Assembly: GCA_015067525.1 (NCBI GenBank)
Contig: SVMH01000002.1
Span: forward strand, 25,080-89,079
Source: Oscillospiraceae bacterium
GTDB taxonomy: Bacteria > Bacillota > Clostridia > Oscillospirales > Oscillospiraceae
Length of the DNA: 64,000 nucleotides
Reading direction: 5' to 3'
The notes below the pieces were generated by a model. It worked only from the letters and a program-made list of their open reading frames with translations, was not told the origin of the DNA and ran no database searches. Position 1 is the first letter of the stretch. Each line of letters opens with the position of its first letter. This document shows positions 49,506-59,315 of this stretch, one piece after another. Both the position numbers and the translations under genes were made by a program.

Positions 49506-51479
49506 ATGGATTACAGGGAAGAAATGAAGCAGTTGAGGGACGACCTCAACGCCCACGGTTACCGCTACTATGTGCTGGATGATCCCACGATCTCCGACTA
49601 TGAATATGACCATATGCTGCGCCGTCTGGAGGATCTGGAGCGCGATCACCCCGAAGAGATCACGCCCGATTCGCCCACCCAGCGTGTGGGCGGCCCTGCG
49701 CTGACCCAGTTCGGTCAGGTAGAGCACGCCGTGCCGCTGGAGAGCCTGCAGGACGTGTTTGACGGAGACGAGGTGAAGGATTTTCTCGAGCGCGTGGCGG
49801 AGACCATCGGCAACGCCGCCTACAGCGTGGAGCCCAAGGTGGACGGCCTCTCTGTGGCGCTGGAGTACCGGGACGGCGTGTTTATCCGCGGCGCCACCCG
49901 CGGTGACGGCCGTGTGGGTGAGGATGTGACGGAAAATCTGCGTACCATCCGCTCCATTCCCATGACGCTGCCGGAAAAGCTGCCGCGCCTGATCGTGCGC
50001 GGCGAGGTGTATATGTCCCGCTCCGTGTTTGAAGAGCTCAATGCCCAACGCGAGATCGCAGGACAGCCCCTGATGGCCAATCCCCGCAACGCGGCGGCCG
50101 GCTCGCTGCGCCAGCTGGATCCCAAGATTGCAGCCAGCCGCAAGCTGGATATCGCCATCTTCAATCTGCAGCTGGCGGAAGGGAAGAGCTTTGCCACCCA
50201 TACGGAGACCATCGAGTATCTGGCCAGCCAGCATTTTAAGGTGATCCCCAACCGCTGTCTCAGCGGTGCGGACGAGCTGCTGGCGGAGATCGAGCGGCTC
50301 AATGACATCCGCATGGAGTTCCCCTTTGACATGGACGGCGCCGTTATCAAGCTCAATGATCTGGCGCTGCGCGAGACGCTGGGCAGCACCGCCAAGTGCC
50401 CCAAGTGGGCCATCGCCTATAAGTATCCGCCGGAGCAGAAACCCTCTGAACTGGTGGACATCGTGGTGCAGGTGGGCCGCACCGGTGTGCTGACGCCCAA
50501 AGCGGTGCTCAAACCTGTCCGTCTGGCCGGTACCACTGTTACCAACGCTACGCTTCATAATCAGGACTATATTACGGAAAAGGATATCCGCATCGGCGAC
50601 ACGGTCATCGTGCAGAAGGCCGGCGAGATCATCCCCGAGATCGTGGAAGTGGTGAAGGACAAGCGTCCCGAGGGCGCAGTGCCGTACTTTCTGCCCGAGA
50701 CCTGCCCGGTTTGCGGCGCGCCTGTGTCACGCGACATCGATGGCGCTGCTGTACGCTGTACCGGTGCAGAGTGTCCGGCCCAGCTGCTGCGCAACCTCAC
50801 CCATTTTGCCAGCCGCAGCGCCATGGATATTGACGGTCTCGGTCCCGCTGTCATCAGCCAGTTGGTGGAGAATGGTCTCGTTTCCACGGCGGCAGATCTT
50901 TATGATCTACAGGCGGAGGAGATCGCCAAGCTGGACCGCATGGGCGAGAAATCGGCGGATAACGCCGTCAAGGCTATCGCTAAGTCCAAGGAGAACGACC
51001 TGTGGCGCCTTATTTTCGCCCTGGGCATCCGTCAGGTGGGCGAGAAGGCGGCCAAGGTGCTGGCTGCCAAGTTCGGCACGATGGATGCACTGGCGGCGGC
51101 AAGCGAAGAGGAGCTGACCGCCACCAACGACGTGGGTCCCATCACGTCGGCTTATATCCGAAGCTGGATGGACAACCCCCAGTCTCAGGATCTGATGGCG
51201 CGGCTAAAGGCTGCCGGCGTCAACATGGAGTGTAAAGAACAACAGCTTGACAACCGTTTTGCCGGAATGACTTTCGTGCTCACCGGTGCGCTGGAACGCT
51301 TTACCCGGGAAGAGGCCGGCGAAATGGTGGAGAAGCGGGGCGGCAAGGCGGCATCTTCCGTTTCCAAAAAAACCACCTGTGTGGTGGCCGGCCCCGGTGC
51401 GGGTTCCAAGCTGCGTAAGGCGCAGGAACTGGGGATTCCGGTGCTGAGTGAAGAAGAGTTTCTGGAAATGCTGCAATAA
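49506..51479 (+). CDS. ligA: NAD-dependent DNA ligase
   Basis: 'YYVLDDPTISDYEYDHMLRRL', 'EPKVDGLSVALEYRDG', C-terminal BRCT. Confidence 0.98.
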   Translation: MDYREEMKQLRDDLNAHGYRYYVLDDPTISDYEYDHMLRRLEDLERDHPEEITPDSPTQRVGGPALTQFGQVEHAVPLESLQDVFDGDEVKDFLERVAETIGNAAYSVEPKVDGLSVALEYRDGVFIRGATRGDGRVGEDVTENLRTIRSIPMTLPEKLPRLIVRGEVYMSRSVFEELNAQREIAGQPLMANPRNAAAGSLRQLDPKIAASRKLDIAIFNLQLAEGKSFATHTETIEYLASQHFKVIPNRCLSGADELLAEIERLNDIRMEFPFDMDGAVIKLNDLALRETLGSTAKCPKWAIAYKYPPEQKPSELVDIVVQVGRTGVLTPKAVLKPVRLAGTTVTNATLHNQDYITEKDIRIGDTVIVQKAGEIIPEIVEVVKDKRPEGAVPYFLPETCPVCGAPVSRDIDGAAVRCTGAECPAQLLRNLTHFASRSAMDIDGLGPAVISQLVENGLVSTAADLYDLQAEEIAKLDRMGEKSADNAVKAIAKSKENDLWRLIFALGIRQVGEKAAKVLAAKFGTMDALAAASEEELTATNDVGPITSAYIRSWMDNPQSQDLMARLKAAGVNMECKEQQLDNRFAGMTFVLTGALERFTREEAGEMVEKRGGKAASSVSKKTTCVVAGPGAGSKLRKAQELGIPVLSEEEFLEMLQ

Positions 51480-51490
51480 GGAGAATTCAA

Positions 51491-52780
51491 ATGGCAAAGA
51501 ACACCAAGCTTGATCTGCGCGGACAGCTGATGTATTCCGTGTTTGTCCGTAATCATACCAAAGAAGGTACCTTCCGCGCCCTGGTGGACGATTTGGACCG
51601 TATTGCGGCGCTGGGTACCGATATTATCTGGCTCATGCCCATCCATCCCATCGGCAAGGTGGCGCGCAAGGGTGAACTGGGCAGCCCCTATGCTATTAGC
51701 GACTATCGCGGCATCAATCCCGAGTACGGTACGAAGGAGGATCTCATTCATCTGGTGCAGCAGATCCACGAGCGCGGAATGAAGTGCATCATCGACGTGG
51801 TCTACAACCACACCGCGCCTGATTCTGTGCTGGCGGATATCCATCCGGAGTATTTCTTCTGTGATGCCGACGGTCATCCCAGTCGCCATGTGGCCGATTG
51901 GTGGGATATTGTGGACCTGCAGTATACCGACCGCGGACTGTGGGATTATCAGATCGAAACGCTGAAAATGTGGGCCGGTATTGTGGACGGTTTTCGCTGT
52001 GATGTGGCCAGCATGGTACCGGTGGATTTCTGGTGCGAGGCGCGAGAGGCTGTGGCACAGGTGAATCCTGAGTGCATCTGGCTGGCGGAGAGCGTGTTCC
52101 AGGACCATGTGCGCGGTATGCGCGCCCAGGGAGCCTACAGCGCCACGGACAGTGAGCTGTACGCTGCCTTTGACATCACCTATCCTTACGATGTGTGGGA
52201 TGCGTTTGATGGGTACTTCAACGGCACCAACACGTTGGGCGAATATATTCGCGTGTTGAACTTCCAGGAAGGTGTGTATCCCGGCAACTATGTGAAGCTC
52301 CGCTGCCTGGAAAACCACGATCAGCCCCGTTTTGCCGGCCGCGTGGAAAGTGATGCCGAGCTGCGCAGTTGGATGGCCCTGAGTTATTTTGAGCGTGGAA
52401 CTACCATGCTGTATGCCGGTGAGGAGTTCGGTGCCGAAAAGGCTGTGGGCCTTTTTGACAAGGATGACAATTTCGGAGACATTCGCGAGGATTGGCAGGC
52501 CTACCTCAAGCTGCTGCGTCAGATGAAGCGGCGCCTGCCGCTGACAGGTGAGTACCGTCTGGACTGCCGCGGTGAGGAGTTCGTGGTGGGCAAGTACAAC
52601 AGCCCCGAGGGCAAGGTGCGCGGCATCTTCAGCATGAAGGGCGCCTCCGGAGATCTGTTTGTTGACCTGCCTGACGGCGTATACCGCGATCTGGTGGACG
52701 GCAGGGAAGTGGCCGTCTGCGGCGGTTTCGCGCATACGGACGGTGAGCCGGTGATCATTGCTAAGGAGGAAGCCAAATGA
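51491..52780 (+). CDS. GH13 alpha-amylase family glycosidase (no signal peptide)
   Basis: 'DVVYNHTAPDS', 'GFRCDVASMVP', 'IWLAESVFQDH', 'CLENHDQPRFAG'. Confidence 0.93.
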   Translation: MAKNTKLDLRGQLMYSVFVRNHTKEGTFRALVDDLDRIAALGTDIIWLMPIHPIGKVARKGELGSPYAISDYRGINPEYGTKEDLIHLVQQIHERGMKCIIDVVYNHTAPDSVLADIHPEYFFCDADGHPSRHVADWWDIVDLQYTDRGLWDYQIETLKMWAGIVDGFRCDVASMVPVDFWCEAREAVAQVNPECIWLAESVFQDHVRGMRAQGAYSATDSELYAAFDITYPYDVWDAFDGYFNGTNTLGEYIRVLNFQEGVYPGNYVKLRCLENHDQPRFAGRVESDAELRSWMALSYFERGTTMLYAGEEFGAEKAVGLFDKDDNFGDIREDWQAYLKLLRQMKRRLPLTGEYRLDCRGEEFVVGKYNSPEGKVRGIFSMKGASGDLFVDLPDGVYRDLVDGREVAVCGGFAHTDGEPVIIAKEEAK

Positions 52781-53322
52781 TGAAAAGAGTACTTACCCTG
52801 CTGCTGGCTCTGCTGCTGAGCCTGTCTATGATGGGCTGCAGTGTGCTGAGTGAAGTGGACTGGGAAGAGGTGGGCAACGCCATCGAGCAGGCCCAGACCG
52901 GCCAGGGCAATACCGATAACGCAGGCAGCAATGACGACGACCCGCTGGCGGTCAATGAGGACGGCAGCTATACCTCCAAGGACGATGTGGCTCTTTACCT
53001 GTGGGTCTACGGCCATCTGCCGGAGAATTTCATTACCAAGAATGAGGCCCAGAAGCTGGGCTGGTCCGGCGGCTCGCTGGAGCCCTACGCCCCCGGCTGC
53101 TGCATCGGCGGTGATCGGTTTGGCAACTACGAGGGCATCCTGCCGGAGGGACCCACCTATACCGAGTGCGATATTGGTACCATGGGTGCCAAGAGCCGCG
53201 GCGCCAAGCGTATCGTCTTCTCCAGCGACGGTTACATCTACTACACGGACGACCACTATGAGTCCTTCACGGTGATTTGGTTCACCGATGACTACGAGAT
53301 GAAGGAGGCTGAGGTCAAGTGA
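52777..53322 (+). CDS. Barnase-like ribonuclease with lipoprotein-type signal sequence
   Basis: 'DVALYLWVYGHLPENFITKNEAQKLGWSGGSLEPYAPGCCIGGDRFGNYEGILPEGPTYTECDIGTMGAKSRGAKRIVFSSDGYIYYTDDHYESFTVI' aligns along the length of barnase, keeping K27, E73, R83, R87, H102 equivalents; N-terminal 'LLLSLSMMGCS'. Confidence 0.9.
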   Translation: MMKRVLTLLLALLLSLSMMGCSVLSEVDWEEVGNAIEQAQTGQGNTDNAGSNDDDPLAVNEDGSYTSKDDVALYLWVYGHLPENFITKNEAQKLGWSGGSLEPYAPGCCIGGDRFGNYEGILPEGPTYTECDIGTMGAKSRGAKRIVFSSDGYIYYTDDHYESFTVIWFTDDYEMKEAEVK

Positions 53323-53573
53323 AGCGCGTAGAACTCATTGCCTCGCAGCTCACCGAAAAAGAAACGCTGCATGATGTTCTTGCCAGAGAACTGCAGCTGC
53401 CGGAGTGGTATGGCCGCAATCTGGACGCGTTGTACGACTGTCTGACGGAACTGAAGGACGTGGAGCTGGTGCTGATCGGTTGGCCGGATGAGGGGTATCT
53501 TGCCAAGGTGCGCCGTGTGATCGTGGATGCCGTCTGGAACAACGAGCATGTGACGTTGAGGAGTATTGATTAA
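53319..53573 (+). CDS. Barstar-family RNase inhibitor
   Basis: 'RELQLPEWYGRNLDALYDCLTELKDVELVLIGW' vs barstar '[29 protein letters not shown]'; overlaps barnase-like gene by 4 nt. Confidence 0.92.
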   Translation: MKRVELIASQLTEKETLHDVLARELQLPEWYGRNLDALYDCLTELKDVELVLIGWPDEGYLAKVRRVIVDAVWNNEHVTLRSID

Positions 53574-53579
53574 CAAAAA

Positions 53580-53626
53580 GAAAAAGAGTCTGTCAGCTGT
53601 TCACACATCCGACAGACTCTTTTTGA
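53580..53626. terminator. Bidirectional terminator
   Basis: AAAAAGAGTCTGTC ... GACAGACTCTTTTT. Confidence 0.85.
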
Positions 53627-53637
53627 TAAAGAAAGTT

Positions 53638-53847
53638 TTAAGGTTCTCTTTGCTCTTTTCTGTAGCGCTTGAGATTCTTGATCGCTTCAAAGAGGTTCAT
53701 CACCGTTACAGCGCCAAAGAAGATCGGGACGATGGGAGCGCTGCCTTCGGCCATCAGCGAAACAAAGAAAAGAACGGCCCACAGGACAGTGGTGGCAAAG
53801 CAAATAATGGGGGAGAGGATGGACAGTTTGGGTCTGGGGCGCTTCAT
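53638..53847 (-). CDS. Small (69 aa) two-TM membrane protein
   Basis: MKRPRPKLSILSPIICFATTVLWAVLFFVSLMAEGSAPIVPIFFGAVTVMNLFEAIKNLKRYRKEQREP; SD GGAGAA. Confidence 0.65.
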   Translation of the reverse strand: MKRPRPKLSILSPIICFATTVLWAVLFFVSLMAEGSAPIVPIFFGAVTVMNLFEAIKNLKRYRKEQREP

Positions 53848-53994
53848 ACAGGATTCTCCTTTGCCTTTACATATTGACATTATTATAATCCCAATCACCC
53901 TGTGATTCAATAGTGAATGAAAAAAGAATTTCGTGCACCATTGTCATCTTGACAAAGCGAAAAGCAGGCATTATACTATAACAGCATATGAAAA

Positions 53995-54260
53995 AAGCAA
54001 CGATGGGAAGCAGTAAGCGGTTAGTGGATGCCAAGAGAGGGAGCGGTTGGTGTAAGCTCCCGTGAAGCGCCGCCCAAGTCGTCCCGGAGCTCTGCAGGTG
54101 AAATCCAGTAAGCTGCAGCGGAGGTCCACCGTTATCGGGATTCGGTACATTATAATATGTATCGGCCAAGTGCGGGAGATATCCCGAATACAGGTGGTAC
54201 CACGGACTGACGTTCGCCCTGTTTTGCAAGCAGCAAAACGGAGCGGACTTTTTATTTTGT
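53995..54260 (+). promoter_or_regulatory. T-box leader (Val specifier GUC) with terminator upstream of valS
   Basis: Stem I AGTA...AGAGAGGGAGCGGTTGGTGTAAGCTCCC, specifier region CCCAA-GTC-GTCCCGGAGC, T-box AGGTGGTACCACGG, terminator GTTCGCCCTGTTTTGC-aagca-GCAAAACGGAGCGGAC-TTTTT. Confidence 0.93.
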
Positions 54261-54288
54261 CAAATCATCCGAGAAAAGGAGAAACAAT

Positions 54289-56922
54289 ATGCTGAAAGAA
54301 TTACCCAAGGTGTATGATCCCCGGGATGTGGAACCCCGGATCTACGACATGTGGATGGAAGGTGGCTGCTTTAAGGCCGAGCCCAATCCCGACAAGAAGC
54401 CTTTCTCCATTGTCATGCCCCCTCCCAACGTCACCGGCCAGCTGCACATGGGTCACGCCATGGACGCTACACTGCAGGACATTCTGATCCGCTTCAAGCG
54501 CATGCAGGGCTACGAAGCTCTGTGGCTGCCCGGTACTGACCACGCCGGTATCGCCACCCAGATCAAGGTGGAGGAGAATCTGCGCGTGGAAGAGGGCCTG
54601 ACCCGTTACGATCTGGGCCGCGAGAAGTTCCTGGAGCGCGTGTGGCAGTGGAAGGAAAAGTACGGCAACCGCATTGTCGAGCAGCAGAAGAAGATGGGTT
54701 CCTCCTGCGATTGGGACCGTTCCCGTTTTACCATGGACGAAGGCTGCTCCAAGGCCGTGCGCGAGACCTTCTGCGAGCTGTACGACAAGGGCCTTATCTA
54801 CAAGGGCAGCCGCATCATCAACTGGTGCCCCAACTGCCTGACCGCCCTGTCCGACGCCGAGGTGGAGTATGTGGACAAGCCCGGCAACCTGTGGTATATC
54901 CGCTATCCTCTGGCCGATGGCAGTGGCGATATCGTGGTGGCTACCACCCGTCCCGAGACCATGATGGGCGATACCGGCGTGGCCGTGAACCCCGAGGATG
55001 AGAAGTTCAAGCATCTGATCGGCAAGAAGTGCATTCTGCCCATCATGAACCGAGAGATCCCCATTGTGGGCGACGAGTACTGCGAGATCGGCTTTGGTAC
55101 CGGTGCGGTGAAGATGACCCCCGCCCATGACCCCAACGACTTCGAAGTGGGTCTGCGCCACGGTCTGGAAGTGCTGCGCGTCATCAACGATGACGGTACG
55201 ATCAACGAAAACGGCGGCAAGTACAACGGTATGGACCGCTATGAGTGCCGCAAGGCCATCGTGGCCGATCTGGAAGCTGAGGGCTATCTGGTCAAGACCG
55301 AGCCCTATTCCCACAACGTGGGTACCTGCTATCGCTGCCACAACGACGTGGAGCCTCTGATCAGTGCCCAGTGGTTCGTGAAGATGAAGCCTCTGGCCGA
55401 GGAAGCTATCCGCGTGGTCAACGATGGCACCATCAAGTTTGTGCCCGAGCGTTTCACCAAGACCTACACCAATTGGATGGAGAACGTCCATGACTGGTGC
55501 ATCTCCCGTCAGCTGTGGTGGGGCCATCAGATCCCTGCGTGGTACTGCGACGAGTGCGGCCACATCAATGTCAGCCGCGAAGATCCTACGGCCTGCAGCA
55601 AGTGCGGCTGCACCAAACTGACCCGTGAGGAAGACGTGCTGGACACCTGGTTCTCTTCCGCGCTGTGGCCCTTCTCTACCATGGGCTGGCCCGATCTGAA
55701 CGCTGCCGACCTGAACTACTGGTATCCCACTTCCGTTCTGGTCACCGGCTACGACATCATCTTCTTCTGGGTGGCCCGCATGATCTTCTCCGGCATGGAG
55801 CAGATGAAGAAGGAGCCCTTCAAGACCGTCTTTATCCACGGTCTGGTCCGTGACGATAAGGGCCGTAAGATGTCCAAGTCTCTGGGCAACGGTATCGATC
55901 CTCTGGAGATGGCCGACAAGTACGGCGCCGACGCGCTGCGCTTCAACCTGATCACCGGCAACAGCCCCGGTAACGACATGCGCTTCTTCGTGGAGAAGTG
56001 CGAGGCCATGCGCAACTTTGCCAACAAGATCTGGAACGCATCCCGCTTCGTGATGATGAACCTGACCATCGACAAGGTGCAGCTGCCCGAGAAGCTGGAG
56101 CTGGAGGATAAGTGGGTCCTGAGCAAGCTCAACACGCTGATCCGCGAGGTCACCGACAATCTGGAATCCTATGAGCTGGGCGTTGCTTCGGCCAAGATCT
56201 ATGACTTTATCTGGGATACCTACTGCGACTGGTATATCGAGCTGACCAAGACCCGCCTCAACGGCGAGGACAAGGCTGCCAGCGAGGCTGCTCAGAACGT
56301 GCTGTGCTACGTACTGCTGCGTATTTTGGAGCTGCTGCATCCCTTTATGCCCTTCATCACCGAAGAGATCTGGCAGGCTCTGCCTCACGAGGGTGAGTAT
56401 CTGATCCGTGCCCAGTGGCCCGAGTACAGCGAGGCGCTGAACTTCAAGGCGGATGAGACCGCCATGGAAGCCGTCAAGGATGCCATCTCCGCTGTCCGTG
56501 CCCGCCGCGCCGAGATGAATGTTCCTCCTTCCAAGAAGGCCCAGATGATCATTGTCACCTCCACGCCCGAGAACTACGAGGAAGGCAAACACTTCATCAC
56601 CCGTATGGCCTATGCCAGCGAAGTGGCTGTCACCGACGCTGCTCCCGCTGACCTGACCGGCATGGTCACCGTGGTCACCCACAACGCCAATGTCTATATG
56701 CCTCTGGCCGAGCTGGTTGACTTCGAAAAGGAGTTGGAGCGCATCGCCAAGGAGCGCGCCAAGGCCGTGGAGAATCTGGAGCGTATCGAGAAGAAGCTGG
56801 CAAACGAGAGCTTCGTCTCCCGCGCCCCCGAGGCTGTGGTCAATGCCGAGCGTGAGAAGGCCGATAAGTGCCGCGCCCTGATCGCCAAGCTGGACGAGTC
56901 CGCTGCCGCCATGAAGGCGTAA
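54289..56922 (+). CDS. valS: Valyl-tRNA synthetase
   Basis: '[22 protein letters not shown]', '[19 protein letters not shown]', C-terminal coiled coil. Confidence 0.98.
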   Translation: MLKELPKVYDPRDVEPRIYDMWMEGGCFKAEPNPDKKPFSIVMPPPNVTGQLHMGHAMDATLQDILIRFKRMQGYEALWLPGTDHAGIATQIKVEENLRVEEGLTRYDLGREKFLERVWQWKEKYGNRIVEQQKKMGSSCDWDRSRFTMDEGCSKAVRETFCELYDKGLIYKGSRIINWCPNCLTALSDAEVEYVDKPGNLWYIRYPLADGSGDIVVATTRPETMMGDTGVAVNPEDEKFKHLIGKKCILPIMNREIPIVGDEYCEIGFGTGAVKMTPAHDPNDFEVGLRHGLEVLRVINDDGTINENGGKYNGMDRYECRKAIVADLEAEGYLVKTEPYSHNVGTCYRCHNDVEPLISAQWFVKMKPLAEEAIRVVNDGTIKFVPERFTKTYTNWMENVHDWCISRQLWWGHQIPAWYCDECGHINVSREDPTACSKCGCTKLTREEDVLDTWFSSALWPFSTMGWPDLNAADLNYWYPTSVLVTGYDIIFFWVARMIFSGMEQMKKEPFKTVFIHGLVRDDKGRKMSKSLGNGIDPLEMADKYGADALRFNLITGNSPGNDMRFFVEKCEAMRNFANKIWNASRFVMMNLTIDKVQLPEKLELEDKWVLSKLNTLIREVTDNLESYELGVASAKIYDFIWDTYCDWYIELTKTRLNGEDKAASEAAQNVLCYVLLRILELLHPFMPFITEEIWQALPHEGEYLIRAQWPEYSEALNFKADETAMEAVKDAISAVRARRAEMNVPPSKKAQMIIVTSTPENYEEGKHFITRMAYASEVAVTDAAPADLTGMVTVVTHNANVYMPLAELVDFEKELERIAKERAKAVENLERIEKKLANESFVSRAPEAVVNAEREKADKCRALIAKLDESAAAMKA

Positions 56923-56974
56923 ATTTCACGCTTTTCGCAGCAGTTTTCGACAAAAAAAGGAATCAATAAACGAT

Positions 56975-57014
56975 ATAATCACCGTAGATCACTGATCTGC
57001 GGTGATTATTTTTT
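56975..57014 (+). terminator. Rho-independent terminator-like hairpin between valS and spoIIAA
   Basis: ATAATCACCGTAGATCA-CTGATCTGCGGTGATTATTTTTT. Confidence 0.8.
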
Positions 57015-57033
57015 GCACAAAGGAGAGCAGAGC

Positions 57034-57339
57034 ATGGAGATCCACGTGAACAGGGAAGGGCGGCGGCTGGAAATATATTTGAAGGGCGAACTGGATCATC
57101 ACGGCGCGAAAGGATTAATGGCGCGTTTGGATCGGGAGATGGAAATCGCACTGCCGCTGCAAACAGTGCTGGATTTCGGTGCCGTGACGTTTATGGACAG
57201 CTCCGGCATTGCGGTGGTGATGCGCGCCCGACAGCGAGCGCGGGAACTAGGCGGTACGCTCAAACTCCGCAAGGCGGCGCCGCAGCCGCGCAAGGTGTTT
57301 GACGCAGCCGGCATCAGCCGGTTGGTGGAAATGGAATAA
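57034..57339 (+). CDS. spoIIAA: Anti-sigma F factor antagonist
   Basis: STAS protein 'VTFMDSSGIAVVMRARQRARELGGTLKL'; first gene of spoIIA operon. Confidence 0.95.
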   Translation: MEIHVNREGRRLEIYLKGELDHHGAKGLMARLDREMEIALPLQTVLDFGAVTFMDSSGIAVVMRARQRARELGGTLKLRKAAPQPRKVFDAAGISRLVEME

Positions 57340-57353
57340 GGAGGGGTACATAG

Positions 57354-57797
57354 ATGAAAGGTGACAATTATGTTGTGGTAGAGTTTCTCAGCCGCAGCAG
57401 CAATGAGAGTTTTGCCCGCATGGCGGCGGCCGGCTTTGCAGCGCAGCTGGATCCCACACTGGACGAGCTGGGTGACATCAAAACGGCGGTCAGCGAGGCG
57501 GTGACCAATGCCATCGTTCATGCCTATCCGGACAGGCTGGGAAAAATCGTCATGAAAATGCGGATACTGGATGGGCAGCTTCTGGAGATCGCCATTCGCG
57601 ACTGGGGCTGCGGCATCGACGATGTGGAGCAGGCGCGTCAGCCGCTCTATACCACCGGCGGTGAGGAGCGCAGCGGCATGGGCTTTACCATCATGGAGAG
57701 CTTTACCGACCGCCTGCAGGTCAAATCGGTGATGGGAAAGGGAACGACGGTCACCATGCGTAAGCGCATTTCGCAGCGCCTTTCCGCTAAAAGATGA
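57354..57797 (+). CDS. spoIIAB: Anti-sigma F factor (GHKL kinase)
   Basis: 'VEFLSRSSNESFARMAAAGF...LGDIKTAVSEAVTNAIVHAYP...GGEERSGMGFTIMESF'. Confidence 0.97.
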   Translation: MKGDNYVVVEFLSRSSNESFARMAAAGFAAQLDPTLDELGDIKTAVSEAVTNAIVHAYPDRLGKIVMKMRILDGQLLEIAIRDWGCGIDDVEQARQPLYTTGGEERSGMGFTIMESFTDRLQVKSVMGKGTTVTMRKRISQRLSAKR

Positions 57798-58504
57798 GCA
57801 GCGCGGAATTGTTCGCTCTGCTGGATCGCGCGCAGAACGGAGATGATGCGGCCTGCCAGCAGGTGCTGACCGAAAATGCCGGCCTCATCTGGTCTATTGT
57901 CAAGCGCTATTACGGCTGCGGTGTGGAGGTGGATGACCTCTATCAGCTGGGATGTATTGGTTTCATCAAGGCTGTAAAGGGGTTTGACCTCACATACGGA
58001 ACACAGTTTTCCACCTATGCTGTGCCCAAAATCGCGGGGGAGATCCGGCGCTTTCTGCGCGATGACGGGGCTATTAAGGTGGGGCGCAGTGTGCGGGAAA
58101 AGGGGCAAATGCTCTGGAGCGTGCGGGAGCGGCTGCGCCAGCAGTTGGGCCGCGACCCCAGACTTTCGGAAGTGGCGCAGGAATCGGGACTGAGCGTCGA
58201 GGAGATCGCCAGCGTAGATCTGGCTAACGGCGCGCCGGAATCCTTGCAGCAGGAAACGGCGGAAGGTCTGACGCTGGAGTCCACCTTGGGCACGGCGGGA
58301 CCGGAGGAGAGCCTGATTGAAAAAATCGCGCTCCGGGAGGCCATTGATGCCTTACCGGAGCGCGAGAAAATGACGATTCTTCTTCGATTTTTCAAAGGGC
58401 TGACACAGCAGCAGACAGCGCGTATCCTGCAGGTCTCACAGGTACAGATCTCCCGTTTGGAGCGCCGCGGACTGAAACAGCTGCGCCAGCTGATGGAGGA
58501 GTGA
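57794..58504 (+). CDS. sigF: RNA polymerase sporulation sigma factor F
   Basis: 'DDLYQLGCIGFIKAVKGFDLTYGTQFSTYAVPKIAGEIRRFLRDDG', C-terminal region 4. Confidence 0.97.
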   Translation: MSSAELFALLDRAQNGDDAACQQVLTENAGLIWSIVKRYYGCGVEVDDLYQLGCIGFIKAVKGFDLTYGTQFSTYAVPKIAGEIRRFLRDDGAIKVGRSVREKGQMLWSVRERLRQQLGRDPRLSEVAQESGLSVEEIASVDLANGAPESLQQETAEGLTLESTLGTAGPEESLIEKIALREAIDALPEREKMTILLRFFKGLTQQQTARILQVSQVQISRLERRGLKQLRQLMEE

Positions 58505-58507
58505 GCT

Positions 58508-59311
58508 TTACGATATGCGCGGAACATCAGCGCCCACAGGGAGCTGCCCTTCCTTCTCGTGCTCGGTGGGCAGGAACTCCGTCATGGTGCCGCGGTAGCG
58601 CTTGGGCAGGAAGGAGTTCTGGCAGCGGGGATTGGTACGCTCCTTAATGGCGATGGTCTCGTAAAACCGCTTCCACAGTGCGCGGTAATGCACTTCCTCT
58701 TCACCGGGCAGCGAGAGCTGCAGGCTGTCCACCGGAATGATGCGGGAGCGGCCCTTGGCGTAAAGCAGCAGCTCCTTATGCGTGCGGTCGTAGATAAACA
58801 GAGATTCGTTAGCATAGCGGCTGCAGAAGTGATGCCGCAGCAGGGGAAGAACACGGTTTTTCGGCTCGATCTCCGCACCGAGAACACCGCTATAGTCAGA
58901 AAAGCGAACGAATCCACGCAGCTTCTCCACCTCGCCATTCATATGACGGACGGCCTTGGCAACAGGATGATAGACCTCGTCAGCCTGATTCTTCAAAAAA
59001 GCGGCGCCCTCACGATAGAGCTTGCGGATAAAGGCATAAAGGTGCAGTTCTTTATCTTCCAAGCAGGTGAGAAAGGCTTTGCGTAAAAGCTGTGCCGCAG
59101 CGGGCGAGACTTTGACAAGACTGCGATATACCCGCTGGGCGTGTTCGGCAACCGTGTTGACCGTGCGCACAGAATAAAAAGACAGGACACATCCCTCCTC
59201 ATCGCTGTAAAAGGCGATGGGGAATTCTTTATGCACATAGCTGTCAAATACGCAGCACAAAAAGCCGTCAAAGGTGCCGTCATATTGGAAAACAACCTGC
59301 TCCCAGGCCAT
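58508..59311 (-). CDS. DUF4130 / TIGR03915-type putative DNA metabolism protein
   Basis: 'QYDGTFDGFLCCVFDSYVHKEFP...VYRSLVKVSPAAAQLLRKAFL...LLRHHFCSRYANESLFIYDRTHKELLLY'; paired with radical SAM gene. Confidence 0.85.
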   Translation of the reverse strand: MAWEQVVFQYDGTFDGFLCCVFDSYVHKEFPIAFYSDEEGCVLSFYSVRTVNTVAEHAQRVYRSLVKVSPAAAQLLRKAFLTCLEDKELHLYAFIRKLYREGAAFLKNQADEVYHPVAKAVRHMNGEVEKLRGFVRFSDYSGVLGAEIEPKNRVLPLLRHHFCSRYANESLFIYDRTHKELLLYAKGRSRIIPVDSLQLSLPGEEEVHYRALWKRFYETIAIKERTNPRCQNSFLPKRYRGTMTEFLPTEHEKEGQLPVGADVPRIS

Positions 59312-59315
59312 AGAA

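Noticed and set aside
54301-56682. 793-aa minus-strand ORF opposite valS
   Set aside because: Shadow ORF with no domain similarity; valS is clear.
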